Assembly (NCBI GenBank): GCA_051000815.1
Contig: JBPCNX010000028.1
Location: 14,440 to 78,439, forward strand
DNA: 64,000 bases
Direction: 5' to 3'
Source: PSRF01 sp051000815
GTDB lineage: Bacteria > Acidobacteriota > Blastocatellia > Pyrinomonadales > Pyrinomonadaceae
A model generated the notes under the pieces. It was not told where the DNA came from. It did no database searches and was given only the letters and a program-made list of their open reading frames with translations. The first letter of the stretch is position 1; every line of letters starts with the position of its first letter. A program made the position numbers and the translations under genes. This document shows positions 18,919 to 27,605 of the stretch, in pieces.

Positions 18919-19287
18919 CTAAACACAAACCGCCGTCTCGGCTTCAGCTTCAATGGGAAGACCAACTGCGGCAGACTGGGCAGTCGGTTGAGAAGTATCG
19001 AAGACAGAATCCAGCCGCGTGATTTTCAAGACCTGCTGCAGTAGTCTGGTAACGTTCCGCAATCTGAACTCAATTCCCTTTGTTTGAGTCCACTCACGTA
19101 GTTCCAACAACACACCCAAACCACGCGCGTCTATTCCGTTAACGCGTGCCAGATCGAGCACTACGGCGCTGGCGTCTGCCTGGGAAAGCACAGCATTACG
19201 TAAAGGCGTAGTATCGCCGATTGCTATCCGACCTCTCAAACACAGGATGGTTACATCTCCTAACTTCTGCGTATGCACTTTCAGCAT
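18919..19287 (-). CDS. STAS-domain protein (anti-sigma factor antagonist-like)
   Basis: 122 residues; the STAS fold covers 1-105. The RBS aaggag precedes ATG 19287. In SpoIIAA-type antagonists the loop after strand 3 reads D-S-S-G with the phosphorylated Ser; here it is D53-A54-R55-G56 (NGIDARGLGVL), so there is no phosphorylatable Ser at that position. It may act as a constitutive binding partner or a signalling scaffold. No anti-sigma kinase lies nearby. A short upstream ORF overlaps its 5' end. Confidence 0.85.
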   Translation of the reverse strand: MLKVHTQKLGDVTILCLRGRIAIGDTTPLRNAVLSQADASAVVLDLARVNGIDARGLGVLLELREWTQTKGIEFRLRNVTRLLQQVLKITRLDSVFDTSQPTAQSAAVGLPIEAEAETAVCV

Positions 19288-19441
19288 GAGCCATCTCCTT
19301 ATTCATTCCCGCAAGCTCGTCGGTAGACTTGAAGCGCGACTCTCTGCCCGTATCTACCTCTTCGATACAACCTACAAAATGCCGCCGTGTCACTTCCGTT
19401 TCAGCGCCGAGTTGTAAGACAAAAGCCTGTCGCATCGACAT
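19196..19441 (-). CDS. Small hypothetical protein overlapping the STAS gene
   Basis: 81 codons from the ATG at 19441. The core QAFVLQLGAET...RRHFVGCIEEVD and RFKSTDEL resembles a widespread ~75-residue family (pattern FVGRVEHV...ARFxSxEEL) whose role is unknown to me. The 3' 92 bp overlap the STAS gene in another frame, which suggests the true C-terminus may be altered by a frameshift or that translation is coupled. Moderate doubt that it is expressed. Confidence 0.4.
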   Translation of the reverse strand: MSMRQAFVLQLGAETEVTRRHFVGCIEEVDTGRESRFKSTDELAGMNKEMAHAESAYAEVRRCNHPVFERSDSNRRYYAFT

Positions 19442-19707
19442 TGAAACTACGCCGGCCGGCACTCGGAAGTTGTGAAAGGCACGTTTAATTCTTGTTAAAT
19501 TTCGGGCTGGAGTGGACAATTGGAGTACAGACGGACCTGTTCAGATTGAGTTAATCCAGCCTTTCGCCAGCCGAAAGCGCGTTATTGCCCCCATCACATA
19601 CAGGAGTGGCAGGTAGTGCTCCTGCTCAAGGTGCGGAAAGAATACGAGCAGCTTTCGGCAGGAGCAATGCGTAGCTCAGCAGTGAAGACCCAGGCGGAGA
19701 AACAGCA

Positions 19708-20100
19708 ATGAAAGATCTAACAATCGCGCTGGCAAATGGACCCGGGGCGTTGGCCGACATGGGAGACGCACTTGGTCGCGCGGGGGTGAGCATTGAGGGA
19801 GGTGGGGCCTTCGTTGTTAACGGCGAAGGCGTTGCACACTTCCTTTTCAAGGATGGGCCGGCAGCTAGAAGCGCGCTGGAAGCAGAAGGTATCCGCGTTT
19901 TGGAAGAGCGCGACGTGCTTGTCCAACGACTGAACCAGTCTCAGCCCGGTCAGTTAGGTAAGCTGACGCGCCGGATGGCTGAGGCTGGCGTCAACATCGA
20001 GGTGCTCTATAGCGATCATGATCACCAACTGATTCTAGTGGTCGACCACCTCATCAGGGGTCGTGAGGTTTCTGAAGCGTGGGCGCGCGAACAGATGTGA
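19708..20100 (+). CDS. ACT-domain protein
   Basis: 130 residues made of two ACT modules: LTIALANGPGALADMGDAL starts the first and QPGQLGKLTRRMAEAGVNIE the second, with the usual G-x-L loop where an amino acid can bind. RBS-like ggcggag upstream of ATG 19708. Tandem ACT proteins usually sense amino acids allosterically; there is no fused enzyme and no amino-acid gene beside it. Partner unknown. Confidence 0.85.
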   Translation: MKDLTIALANGPGALADMGDALGRAGVSIEGGGAFVVNGEGVAHFLFKDGPAARSALEAEGIRVLEERDVLVQRLNQSQPGQLGKLTRRMAEAGVNIEVLYSDHDHQLILVVDHLIRGREVSEAWAREQM

Positions 20101-20194
20101 ACCAGTCAACTTTCCTGTCGGGGCGGCCGCAAATGCCGGACCGAATATTTGCGTGTTGAAGGTCTGTAACTCATCTATGAACTGCACACGCTGG

Positions 20195-20390
20195 TCAATA
20201 TGTTAAATCCTCATCCCGCTTCTTATAACCTTCTTTCACGTCGGCCATGATTGCGTTGGCCACGTCAAGGATGGGTTGGGTGCTACGAAAGTTCTCTTCC
20301 AGTTTGATGATCTGCGAGCCGGGAAAGAGTTTGGGAAACTCCCGCATGTTTTTATGAGTCGCTCCGCGAAACGAATAGATTGATTGAAAC
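20195..20390 (-). pseudogene. Relic of a UvrD/Rep-type DNA helicase
   Basis: A - strand frame reads QSIYSFRGATHKNMREF, then FPGSQIIKLEENFRST and ILDVANAIMADVKE before a stop at 20195. IYSFRGA and LEENFRST...ILDVAN are helicase motifs III and IV neighbourhood in UvrD/PcrA proteins. Only about 60 residues survive; no flanking helicase sequence is seen. It is bordered by a dispersed palindrome at 20392-20450. Confidence 0.7.
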
Positions 20391-20391
20391 T

Positions 20392-20450
20392 AAACCACAC
20401 TAAGCAACACTAAACATCTTCGTGTAATTCGTGTGATTCGTGGATCGTTT
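20392..20450. repeat. Dispersed palindrome, GATCCAC family
   Basis: Left half aaccacactaagcaacac and right half gtgtgattcgtggatcg pair imperfectly. It belongs to the family found at 4941, 24415, 32634, 50150, 54032, 55242 and 62529. Confidence 0.85.
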
Positions 20451-20610
20451 TTAGCCAATGCACGCAAAAGGTTACTTAGACACCGTCATTAGAACACTAC
20501 CCGCTTCGAAGATGCTTGAATGCAACCAGATCGTGATCCTCAACAAAGGGAATGCAGAAGATGATAAGCTCGACGCAAACTTACAACCCATCGTAGCCGT
20601 AGGTAGGTAA

Positions 20611-21552
20611 ATGACCGTCGCTATCGAAGTTGAGGATCTGCAAAAAGTCTATCGAACAAAGAGTGGTGAGGCAGTGCGAGCCTTGGACGGCGTTTCGTTT
20701 CAGGTTCCGCAAGGGTGCATCTACGGCCTGCTCGGACCGAATGGCGCGGGCAAGTCAACTTTGGTGAAGATCCTCAGCACGATTACGCCTCTTACTTCGG
20801 GGCGCGCGGCTGTGCTGGGATTCGACGTTGCTCGCCAACCTTTGGCTGTTCGCCAGCAGTTGGCGGTCGTCCTGCAGCAAACCGCCACTGAGAACCTTTT
20901 AACGGTTCGGGACAACCTGCTGATTTATGCCTATCTCCATGGGGTAAAACGACAGGCAGCGCGACAACGATTGGAGACGCTGGCGGAGGAGTTTGAGCTC
21001 AGAACACAGTTGCGCGATACAGTGCAGGAGTTGAGTCTTGGCACCAAACGCCGGATTCAGGTAGCGAAGATTTTCATGCTGGATGCGCCGGTAATCATAC
21101 TCGACGAAGCCACGACCGGTATGGACCCTCTTATGAAGAGACGGGTGATGGATCGTTTGCGCGCCGAAGCGCGCCAGGGGCGCACCATTCTCTTGACTAC
21201 GCAAGTCCTTAGTGAAGCTGAAGAACTATGCGAAAGCATCATGATACTGGACCGCGGACGCACAATGGCTTCAGGCACCTTGCGGGAACTCCGCAAACTG
21301 TCTACCCATATATTCCGCGTTAATCTTACTTTTGCAGACACGAGCGGTGATTTAGTCAGCCGGCTCGAGGCTCTGCAGCCGATGCAATTGCACGTCGATG
21401 GCAACACTGTCGAAATGGTGTTCCAGGGCGAAGAGGCCTCCTTGCTTGGAAGGCTAGCCGACATTTCTCGCGACGCACCGATTCTGCAATTTGAAGTGCG
21501 CGGACCTACGCTCGAAGAGATCTTTATTACGCTGATGAAGGAGACGAGATGA
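20611..21552 (+). CDS. ABC transporter ATP-binding protein (DrrA-like)
   Basis: 313-residue ATPase of a two-gene ABC-2 exporter. Walker A GPNGAGKS at 42-49, Q-loop VLQQTAT, signature region LSLGTKRRIQVAK, Walker B VIILDEATTGMD, and H-loop replaced by LLTTQV (Gln where His is usual). The C-terminal ~80 residues are the DrrA-type regulatory extension. The stop overlaps the permease start by 4 nt (ATGA), so translation is coupled. Exports an unknown hydrophobic compound, polysaccharide or drug. Confidence 0.92.
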   Translation: MTVAIEVEDLQKVYRTKSGEAVRALDGVSFQVPQGCIYGLLGPNGAGKSTLVKILSTITPLTSGRAAVLGFDVARQPLAVRQQLAVVLQQTATENLLTVRDNLLIYAYLHGVKRQAARQRLETLAEEFELRTQLRDTVQELSLGTKRRIQVAKIFMLDAPVIILDEATTGMDPLMKRRVMDRLRAEARQGRTILLTTQVLSEAEELCESIMILDRGRTMASGTLRELRKLSTHIFRVNLTFADTSGDLVSRLEALQPMQLHVDGNTVEMVFQGEEASLLGRLADISRDAPILQFEVRGPTLEEIFITLMKETR

Positions 21553-22310
21553 CCGGGATCGGCGCGGTTTTTTACCGAGATTACCGGCAGCGGATGACGA
21601 ACATTGGATTCGTCTTCTGGGATCTTTTCGTGCCGCTGGCCTACCTGGTTTTGTTTGGGATGGGCTTTGAGCGGATGCTCGGTGGCTCGATTGCCGTCGA
21701 GGGGCAAGCTTTTGGCTACACATCATTCCTGCTGCCGGGGGTGCTTGGGATGGTCACCTTCTCGGTTGCGATGAACACCTCTTGGGGCTTTTTTATGGAC
21801 AAGGACTCTGGAATCTTTTATGAGCTACTGACCTATCCCATCACCCGCCCTCAACTTCTGATCGGTAAGATCAGCTTTAATGTCTTGCTGGCGGTAATCG
21901 GTTCGGTTTTGGCAGTCGTGCTTGGCGTTGTGGCTATGGACGCTCCGATTCGCTGGGACCTGCTCCCTTTGACTGCCGCGATCGTAACGGTAGCAACCGC
22001 AGGGTGGTTCTTTCTCTTCAGCGTGTTCGTTATTAAGCTCGCGCGGATGGATGCCTTCAATACTGTATTGAGCGCAGCGTATATCCTGCTCATGTTTCTA
22101 AGCTCAATGTTTTACCCGTTGAGTGATTTGCCCATCTGGTTTCGCGTGCCCGCCTACCTGAACCCTATGACCTGGCAGGTTGATCTGTTGCGGTTCAGCC
22201 TGCTTGGCGTGGGATCACCAACTACCCTGCTGATTGAAGGCGCAGCCGTCGTTGTCTTCGCCATAATTTGTTTGACCCTGGCAGTGCGTGCGTTGAATCG
22301 CGCCGACTAA
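21549..22310 (+). CDS. ABC-2 type transporter permease
   Basis: 253 residues with six hydrophobic helices. The motif LMFLSSMFYPLSDLPIWFRVPAYLNPM is the ABC-2 permease signature near the last helices. Translationally coupled to the ATPase gene by a 4-nt overlap. Pairs with it as the membrane half of a DrrAB-like exporter. Confidence 0.92.
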   Translation: MTGIGAVFYRDYRQRMTNIGFVFWDLFVPLAYLVLFGMGFERMLGGSIAVEGQAFGYTSFLLPGVLGMVTFSVAMNTSWGFFMDKDSGIFYELLTYPITRPQLLIGKISFNVLLAVIGSVLAVVLGVVAMDAPIRWDLLPLTAAIVTVATAGWFFLFSVFVIKLARMDAFNTVLSAAYILLMFLSSMFYPLSDLPIWFRVPAYLNPMTWQVDLLRFSLLGVGSPTTLLIEGAAVVVFAIICLTLAVRALNRAD

Positions 22311-23172
22311 TCAAAGGCACTTCGTCAGTAAGAGCGATGGGCCAAAGAGGCTGGCACGTTTACGGGGACATCCCTAAAAGGCCGCGCTCGCCGTCGCTAC
22401 TTATCAGTATGTTCTGAACTCGAAACGCAAAACTTCATTAGCTACTCAACCTTGAATCAACAATCAAAAGGAGACAATTCGCAGGTCGGGAAGGTGGGCA
22501 AGCGGAGCGCGCCCCCGCTCCAGCGTAGCGTCATCGACTCTACTTTCCTTCAAGCCATCTGGACTGAGTCTGCGTGGTTGAAACCCCGCGGCGGCTTCTC
22601 AGTTTGGTCGCTGTGCCACAAGGATCGGTTTTAGTAGCCAGCGATGACGCTGCGCTGGAGCGGGGGTTTGGTTGACGCCTTACCCACCTTCCCAACCTGC
22701 AAATTTGCTGAGCTTGAGTCAATAGCCCAGCCCGGTAGTGATGCGTTTTTGGAGAAGGAAGTCCTCACCACAACGGTGTCGGACCTAAGGAATGCCGCTC
22801 AAGTGTCGGGCCCGGTGAGGTCAGCACCACCACGCGGGTGGGCTGATCGGGCACTCAGGCCTGCAACAACTTCTCCACTTTCAGCGCTGCGTGTCACGTT
22901 TTTGAGATCTAGAGGGATCCAATAGCGTGGTCGTGTTCTCTGTTACGCTATCTGGGGTAACAAAAGAATTCCTATCACCGGCATCAAGGGCTGGGTAGAG
23001 GGCAATCCTCCTTCAAACCGAAACCTCGCACTTGCAGCTGGATGCAGTGCACACCTGGAGAACCCAATTGAGTTTGATGTGCTGGAAGCGTTAATTGATC
23101 GGCTCTTACCGGGTAATCGACTACCGCTCGCCTCTGCGCTTATTCAATAAGACAAACCCGGAGAATGGACTC
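22311..23172. other. Non-coding stretch with MITE-like repeat and a receiver-domain relic
   Basis: Holds the inverted repeat 22481-22700. Around 22950-23149 (+) a frame reads ...GWVEGNPPSNRNLALAAGC and SAHLENPIEFDVLEALIDRL then a stop; this resembles the C-terminal end of a response-regulator receiver domain (AGC.AHL.KPI.F..LEALI.RLL) with the usual Lys changed to Glu. I treat it as a relic. No complete gene is seen. Confidence 0.5.
22481..22700. repeat. MITE-like inverted repeat, arms 22481-22536 and 22641-22700
   Basis: Outer arm gcaggtcgggaaggtggg pairs with cccaccttcccaacctgc; inner arm cccccgctccagcg...gtcatcg pairs with cgatgac...cgctggagcgggg. The ends match the element at 32730-32914 (gcaggtcgg...cgacctgc), so at least two copies exist. 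No transposase lies inside. Confidence 0.85.
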
Positions 23173-23421
23173 ATGAGTTTAAGAGACTATGGAATATACG
23201 CATTGCCTGATCGACGCGAGTTTGTCATTCGCTCGGGATCTGGAAACGCCTATCTGCTTCACGATTTACGCCTTGGCTTGACTCATCCGCCGGTCTATCT
23301 CATAGATGCGTCAGGCCAGCTGCTCTCATGGGGTAAACCAACAACCTGGCGTATTGACGACCTGAAGGATACGGGTCGCGTGTCCTCACGATTAGACCTG
23401 ACGGGATTAAAACTCCTCTAG
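23173..23421 (+). CDS. Small hypothetical protein
   Basis: 82 residues from ATG 23173 (MSLRDYGIYALPDRREFV). Soluble, with no signal peptide or known domain. The end VYLIDASGQLLSWGKPTTW followed by a short acidic/basic tail looks like a compact beta fold. The regular codon use and the start context make it a plausible gene, but I do not recognise it. No clear operon partner. Confidence 0.5.
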   Translation: MSLRDYGIYALPDRREFVIRSGSGNAYLLHDLRLGLTHPPVYLIDASGQLLSWGKPTTWRIDDLKDTGRVSSRLDLTGLKLL

Positions 23422-23616
23422 CGGAACAACCTACTAAAAGATCACCTTGTGGCCAATTTGTGTCCGGAAGTAACCGATCTCATTGCCCGTGTGGCAGAAT
23501 TGTGACCGTCTCTGTCGAAGTGATCTACAATCGGCAAATACGCTTGCAAGTACTCAGACTGGCGAGAAATTTCCTTGCGGTTTTTACCTTGAGGTCTTAA
23601 AAGGAACACAAACATC

Positions 23617-24366
23617 ATGCTGAAGACCGGATTGTCAAATCTTCTCCTGGCCCTGGGGTTGATGACTACTTCAGTCGTCAGTGCCACTGGGCAATCCCTG
23701 AATTTACCCGTATACGAAGTGTCGCGAACGGCAAGGCCGATTAAGGTGGATGGAAGACTGGATGATGCGGTTTGGGCGAGGGCTCCTAGCTTTAGCGACC
23801 TTCGGCTGAATCTCGATGGCTCTCCAAGCCCTTACAAAACCGAGGCCAAAGCGCTGTATGACGAAACTTTTCTATACTTCTCCTTTCGCTGCCGGGACGA
23901 CAACATCTGGGCCACCTTCAAGACACGTGACCAGCATCTCTGGGATGAAGAGGTGGTAGAAGTATTCCTGCAAGCCGATCCTCAGCAGGCTAGTTATATC
24001 GAGTTGGAGGTAAACCCTCTCGGGACGATGCTCGATATTTATCTGCTCGATATACGCAAGCCGCTGCATTACAAGAGCTGGAACAGTCAAAAGCTGAAGT
24101 GGGGCGTACAGGTGTTCGGAACAGTAGACGGGAGGAACGGCGACCGGGAGTGGACGTGCGAGATCGCTTTCCCACTGGAAGATGTTGTGACCGCAAAAAA
24201 CCTCCCGCCTCAAGCCGGGGATCGATGGAGGTTGAATTTATACAGAATGGAGCAACGGTCGAGACCGCTGTTATTGGCGTGGTCTCCAACTTTCAAAGAT
24301 GACTTTCATCTTCCGGGAAAGTTCGGCGAGATAGTCTTTACTAACAATCTGGTCCGGGAACTGTAA
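23617..24366 (+). CDS. Secreted CBM9-like carbohydrate-binding protein
   Basis: 249 residues with a signal peptide (NLLLALGLMTTSVVSATGQS). The mature part starts VSRTARPIKVDGRLDDAVWA, the standard opening of CBM9-like domains, then KALYDETFLYFSFRCRD, DEEVVEVFLQAD and WTCEIAFPLED, all core CBM9-like strands. Probably binds sugars or glycans outside the inner membrane. It faces the GH30 glucosidase gene convergently, which fits a small saccharide-processing locus. Confidence 0.88.
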   Translation: MLKTGLSNLLLALGLMTTSVVSATGQSLNLPVYEVSRTARPIKVDGRLDDAVWARAPSFSDLRLNLDGSPSPYKTEAKALYDETFLYFSFRCRDDNIWATFKTRDQHLWDEEVVEVFLQADPQQASYIELEVNPLGTMLDIYLLDIRKPLHYKSWNSQKLKWGVQVFGTVDGRNGDREWTCEIAFPLEDVVTAKNLPPQAGDRWRLNLYRMEQRSRPLLLAWSPTFKDDFHLPGKFGEIVFTNNLVREL

Positions 24367-24414
24367 GAACGCCGCCAAATTTTTGTGTTCGTGCAAGATT
24401 TGCCAGGCAGAAGA

Positions 24415-24485
24415 ACGATCCACGAAATAACACGAACGAACACGAAAGGTGGTTAGTGTTATTTCGTGTACCTTAGTGGATCGTT
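24415..24485. repeat. Dispersed palindrome, GATCCAC family
   Basis: cgatccacgaaataacacga pairs with gtgttatttcgtgta...gtggatcg across a short loop. It lies between convergent CBM9-like and GH30 genes, where it could terminate both. Confidence 0.9.
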
Positions 24486-24572
24486 ACCTCAGTTGCAGTT
24501 AAAAAGCGCTGTGTTGGCAACTGTTTTATACATACCGCATGAGTAGTCCCGAAGAAAGATTAAACGTAGCTT

Positions 24573-26081
24573 TCAGGAAGACAAGCTTAACACCAGCGTC
24601 TGAATGGAATGGGGCAAGCTACTGACCTCGGCCGCCTGGCCATCCAGCCAAAGGTAATACGAAATCTTCTGATCGCTCTTGTTCATCACAACCACCGACA
24701 CTTTTCCATCAGGATTGATAAACGCAGCGGAAAGCAGCGGGCTTCTGCTAGGCGAGCTGGCGATTCTCTTCGCGCCAGGGCGGACAAACTTTGAAAAGTG
24801 TCCGATGTAGTAATACGAGTTTGTGTAGATCAGCTCACCCGTCTTTGTGTCGGCGTGAACAGGGGCGAAGCAGAAATTCTTGACGTGATTTGGCCCGCCT
24901 GTTTCATCCAGCAGTATGTTCCAATCTGTCCAGCCGACAGCACCGCCGTTGAAGTCATTGATCATTGAACGTCCATACAGTTCGCCTAATTTCCAGTCGT
25001 TAAGCTTTTGAGCATTGAAGGAATCAGCGCAGCCTTCAGTGAAGATCAGATGTTTATCCGGAAAGGACTCATGCACGAGCTTGACGTTGTCGAACATCGG
25101 CTCGCCGCCGCTCCATGGCTCGTACCAGTGATAACCAATGCCCCAAACATATTGTGCGGCTTTAGGGTCAGTCAGGATAGTGCTGACTCTCTGGTAAATG
25201 AGGTCGCGATTGTGATCCCAGACAATTATCTTCTTATCACCCAGCCCTTCTCTTTTGATCGTTGGGCCGAGATAGTTTTTTAGAAAATCTCTCTCTTCCT
25301 CTGCTGAAAAAATACACGATTCCCATTTTTGCGTTGCCATGGGTTCGTTTTGAATACTAATGCCCCAGATGGGTATGCCTTCTCCCTCATAGGCCTTGAT
25401 GAACTTCGCGAAGTAGTTGGCCCAGGACTGATAAAACTCAGGCTTCAGTTTTCCACCACGAAGCATATTGTTGTTGTCCTTCATGAAAACCGGTGGACTC
25501 CAGGGGCTGCCATAAACCGTGAGTTTTCCCCCGGCCGCTGCCTGCGCTTGTTTCAAGAAAGGAATCCGAAATTGCTTGTCATGGTCGATGCTGAACGACT
25601 TCAACTCCTTGTCGCCTTCGTTTACATAGGTATAGCTGCCACTTGAGAAATCGCAACTGTGGATGTTGGTTCTTGCCAGCGTGTAACCGATGCCGGTGTC
25701 GACATCAAAGTGAGCCTTCAGGAATTCCTGCTGTTTCGCTTTCGGCAGTTTTGCAAAGGTCTCGGCAGAGGCATCGGTGAGTGCGGCGCCAACGCCTAAA
25801 ATCGTTTGAAATGTCTTAGCAGGATCGACGAAGACACAGATCTGTGTTTCCAGCGGCTGGCCGAGATGTTTGAATCTCAGAATATCGGTGGCGGAGAGCC
25901 GGTAATTACTTTTGTCAGCGGTGGTATAGACCGCAATCTCTCTTCCCTCAATCTTTCCCTCGACCTCGAGCGGCTCCGAGGTTTCGGAAGGTTGAGCATG
26001 TGCTGCCGACGATAATTGGCTTTTGGCCAACAGCAATGCCGAAGCCGAAGCTGCCAGGAAACCACGACGATCGATTTTCAT
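24573..26081 (-). CDS. Glycoside hydrolase family 30 (glucosylceramidase-like), Tat-exported
   Basis: 502 residues from ATG 26081. The N-terminus KIDRRGFLAASASALLLA is a twin-arginine signal (RRGFL), so export is probably of the folded enzyme. The GH30 (beta/alpha)8 barrel is visible with GVGAALTDASAET, GSPWSPPVFMKDN, acid/base Glu246 in SIQNEP and nucleophile Glu349 in FTEGC. The C-terminal beta domain ends VSSLPHSIQTLVL. Predicted to cleave beta-glucosides or beta-1,6-glucans. Convergent with the CBM9-like gene. Confidence 0.93.
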   Translation of the reverse strand: MKIDRRGFLAASASALLLAKSQLSSAAHAQPSETSEPLEVEGKIEGREIAVYTTADKSNYRLSATDILRFKHLGQPLETQICVFVDPAKTFQTILGVGAALTDASAETFAKLPKAKQQEFLKAHFDVDTGIGYTLARTNIHSCDFSSGSYTYVNEGDKELKSFSIDHDKQFRIPFLKQAQAAAGGKLTVYGSPWSPPVFMKDNNNMLRGGKLKPEFYQSWANYFAKFIKAYEGEGIPIWGISIQNEPMATQKWESCIFSAEEERDFLKNYLGPTIKREGLGDKKIIVWDHNRDLIYQRVSTILTDPKAAQYVWGIGYHWYEPWSGGEPMFDNVKLVHESFPDKHLIFTEGCADSFNAQKLNDWKLGELYGRSMINDFNGGAVGWTDWNILLDETGGPNHVKNFCFAPVHADTKTGELIYTNSYYYIGHFSKFVRPGAKRIASSPSRSPLLSAAFINPDGKVSVVVMNKSDQKISYYLWLDGQAAEVSSLPHSIQTLVLSLSS

Positions 26082-26754
26082 AATGGATAAATTTAACATA
26101 GCTGTTTACCTGTCAGGCAATTCCCTGTGCTGACCGCTGGCGTTCCGTGATTTCAATGGCCCCTACTAAACTCAGTGGCAAACAGTCAGTACCGTAACGC
26201 GGTAGCGTCGGGTCACCTCACCCATCGCTCAACTCAGTGGGTCACAGACCGTCACGCGACTTTGATTGCTGAGGTGGTCTCCGTGATGTGTCGATCTTGA
26301 GTGTTGGCTTATCTCGACCCGACGCTACCGCGGTACGGTACTGACTGCGACCCACTGAGTTGAGCGTCGGGTCAACAGACATTGCAGACTCAGTCAGGAC
26401 CGTAACGCGGTAGCGTCGGGTCCACCATAGACAGCACTTAATCAGAATGCTCTCGGGTTCAAAATGAGATCGCAAGATCGCTGAAGACATGCGTTGTCTT
26501 AGCTGTGAGCACATGACAGTGCATCCTTCAAAGAGTTGTTTCCAGGTAAACGGCCTGGCGCCGATGTTAACAATCTATTAGGAGCGCGGCGAAAGATAGA
26601 CCCCGGCGCTTCGAACAATCCAATTCAAATACGACTGCGCTGCGTGGCAGGACGCCTGCCAGTGGAGGACTGTGGGCAATGAAGCGCATTCAACCGTCTG
26701 CCAGTGAGAAGACCGAAACGCTGCGTGCCTCGGATTGACGGTTGTCGGGGATAA
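26082..26754. other. Non-coding stretch with nested inverted repeats
   Basis: Contains the repeat cluster 26185-26425 and about 330 bp to its right in which I see no gene or RNA. It separates the GH30 gene from the phosphate-related cluster. Confidence 0.6.
26185..26425. repeat. Nested inverted repeat cluster (cgtaacgcggtagcgtcggg)
   Basis: The unit gtcagtaccgtaacgcggta...gtcgggt at 26185-26213 is repeated inverted at 26317-26345 and again direct at 26394-26425. A second pair gctcaactcagtgggtc (26227-26243) / gacccactgagttgagc (26349-26365) is nested between them. No ORF inside is convincing. Confidence 0.88.
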
Positions 26755-27599
26755 CTAAGCCTCATCCCCCTTTCTCGACGCAGTATTCCTTTTTAAGTTT
26801 TTGCGTAACTTGTTTCCAACATCCTCAGCTTCCCAAACAAGCCAGGATGTTAGCGCTTTCCGATGGTGCTTACCGCGCTCCTTACTGAAATAGTTGATCA
26901 GCCAGACCGAAACTTGCTTGAGATCGAAGTCCATATTGGGCACTTTGTATTGAGCCGATTTGCCAAAGTCCTCAATCCAGATGTCGCAGTCGTGCAGCCC
27001 TCCCAGCGAGGATTGCAAGCGCGCCACCTTCTTCGCGGTTTGTCCAGCGTAGCTTCCCAAACAATCCTGAAATAATTCGAGCGCATAGCGCAGATGTTTG
27101 GCAGTAATCCGCATTTGGTGAAGCGGTTTGATACTCTTTCAAAACTTTCTTCGGTTGTCGCTTTCACCTGTGTCAGATGAGACGGCTCGAGCGACGGCAT
27201 TAGTTTCACTCGAGCTTCGGACTGGCCGACTCTGCGAAAGTCGGCAAAACGTTGGATTCCCTGGGCCACCTCTGAAGGGGCGTTGGCCGCAATCTGTTCC
27301 AGCGCCATGATCGCCACGTCGTAGTCTCTTACGCGGCCGAGCGAATCGGCTATGCCCTTTATGTCTCGCAACAAAGGGGCGAGGCGCACTTTGCGCAAGT
27401 AGGGACTGAAGTCTTGCAATGCGCCACGCAACCGCCGAGAGGCTACGCGCATGTCATGCACTCCCTCAGGATCGATCCAATCAAGCGCCGCATCCCGCAA
27501 GGCACACATCTCATCAAGTCTGCCTTCAACGACAGACCGAATTGCGCCGGCGGCCTTATCATCGCAGGCTATACCACGAATGGGCTTTGACTTGGCCAT
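26755..27599 (-). pseudogene. CHAD-domain protein with frameshift
   Basis: The 5' part (27599 to ~27130) encodes a CHAD domain start with VHDMRVASRRLRGALQDF and LRDIKGIADSLGRVRDYD. The second CHAD half, LHQMRITAKHLRYALELF followed by LQSSLGGLHDCDIW, continues in another frame and ends at 26755. The switch lies at about 27125-27150 (SFERVSNR to PLHQMRI). CHAD domains bind polyphosphate through His/Arg/Lys helices. Either the gene is broken or the assembly has an indel. It is the last gene of a - strand run with ppx and two kinase genes. Confidence 0.85.
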
Positions 27600-27605
27600 G
27601 TTAAT

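Larger units (their letters stand above)
20101..20610. other. Intergenic stretch before ABC transporter
   Basis: Contains the UvrD relic (20195-20390), one GATCCAC-family palindrome (20392-20450) and otherwise no gene that I can support. The promoter of the ABC operon should lie in 20450-20610, but no clear boxes stand out. Confidence 0.6.

Noticed and set aside
19528..19707. Riboswitch or leader RNA ahead of the ACT gene
   Set aside because: No conserved aptamer core or terminator pair could be identified by eye.
21057..21707. 216-codon - strand ORF
   Set aside because: Antisense to the ABC ATPase, whose motifs are complete on the + strand.
22644..22925. 93-codon + strand ORF
   Set aside because: Starts inside an inverted-repeat arm and shows no recognised sequence.
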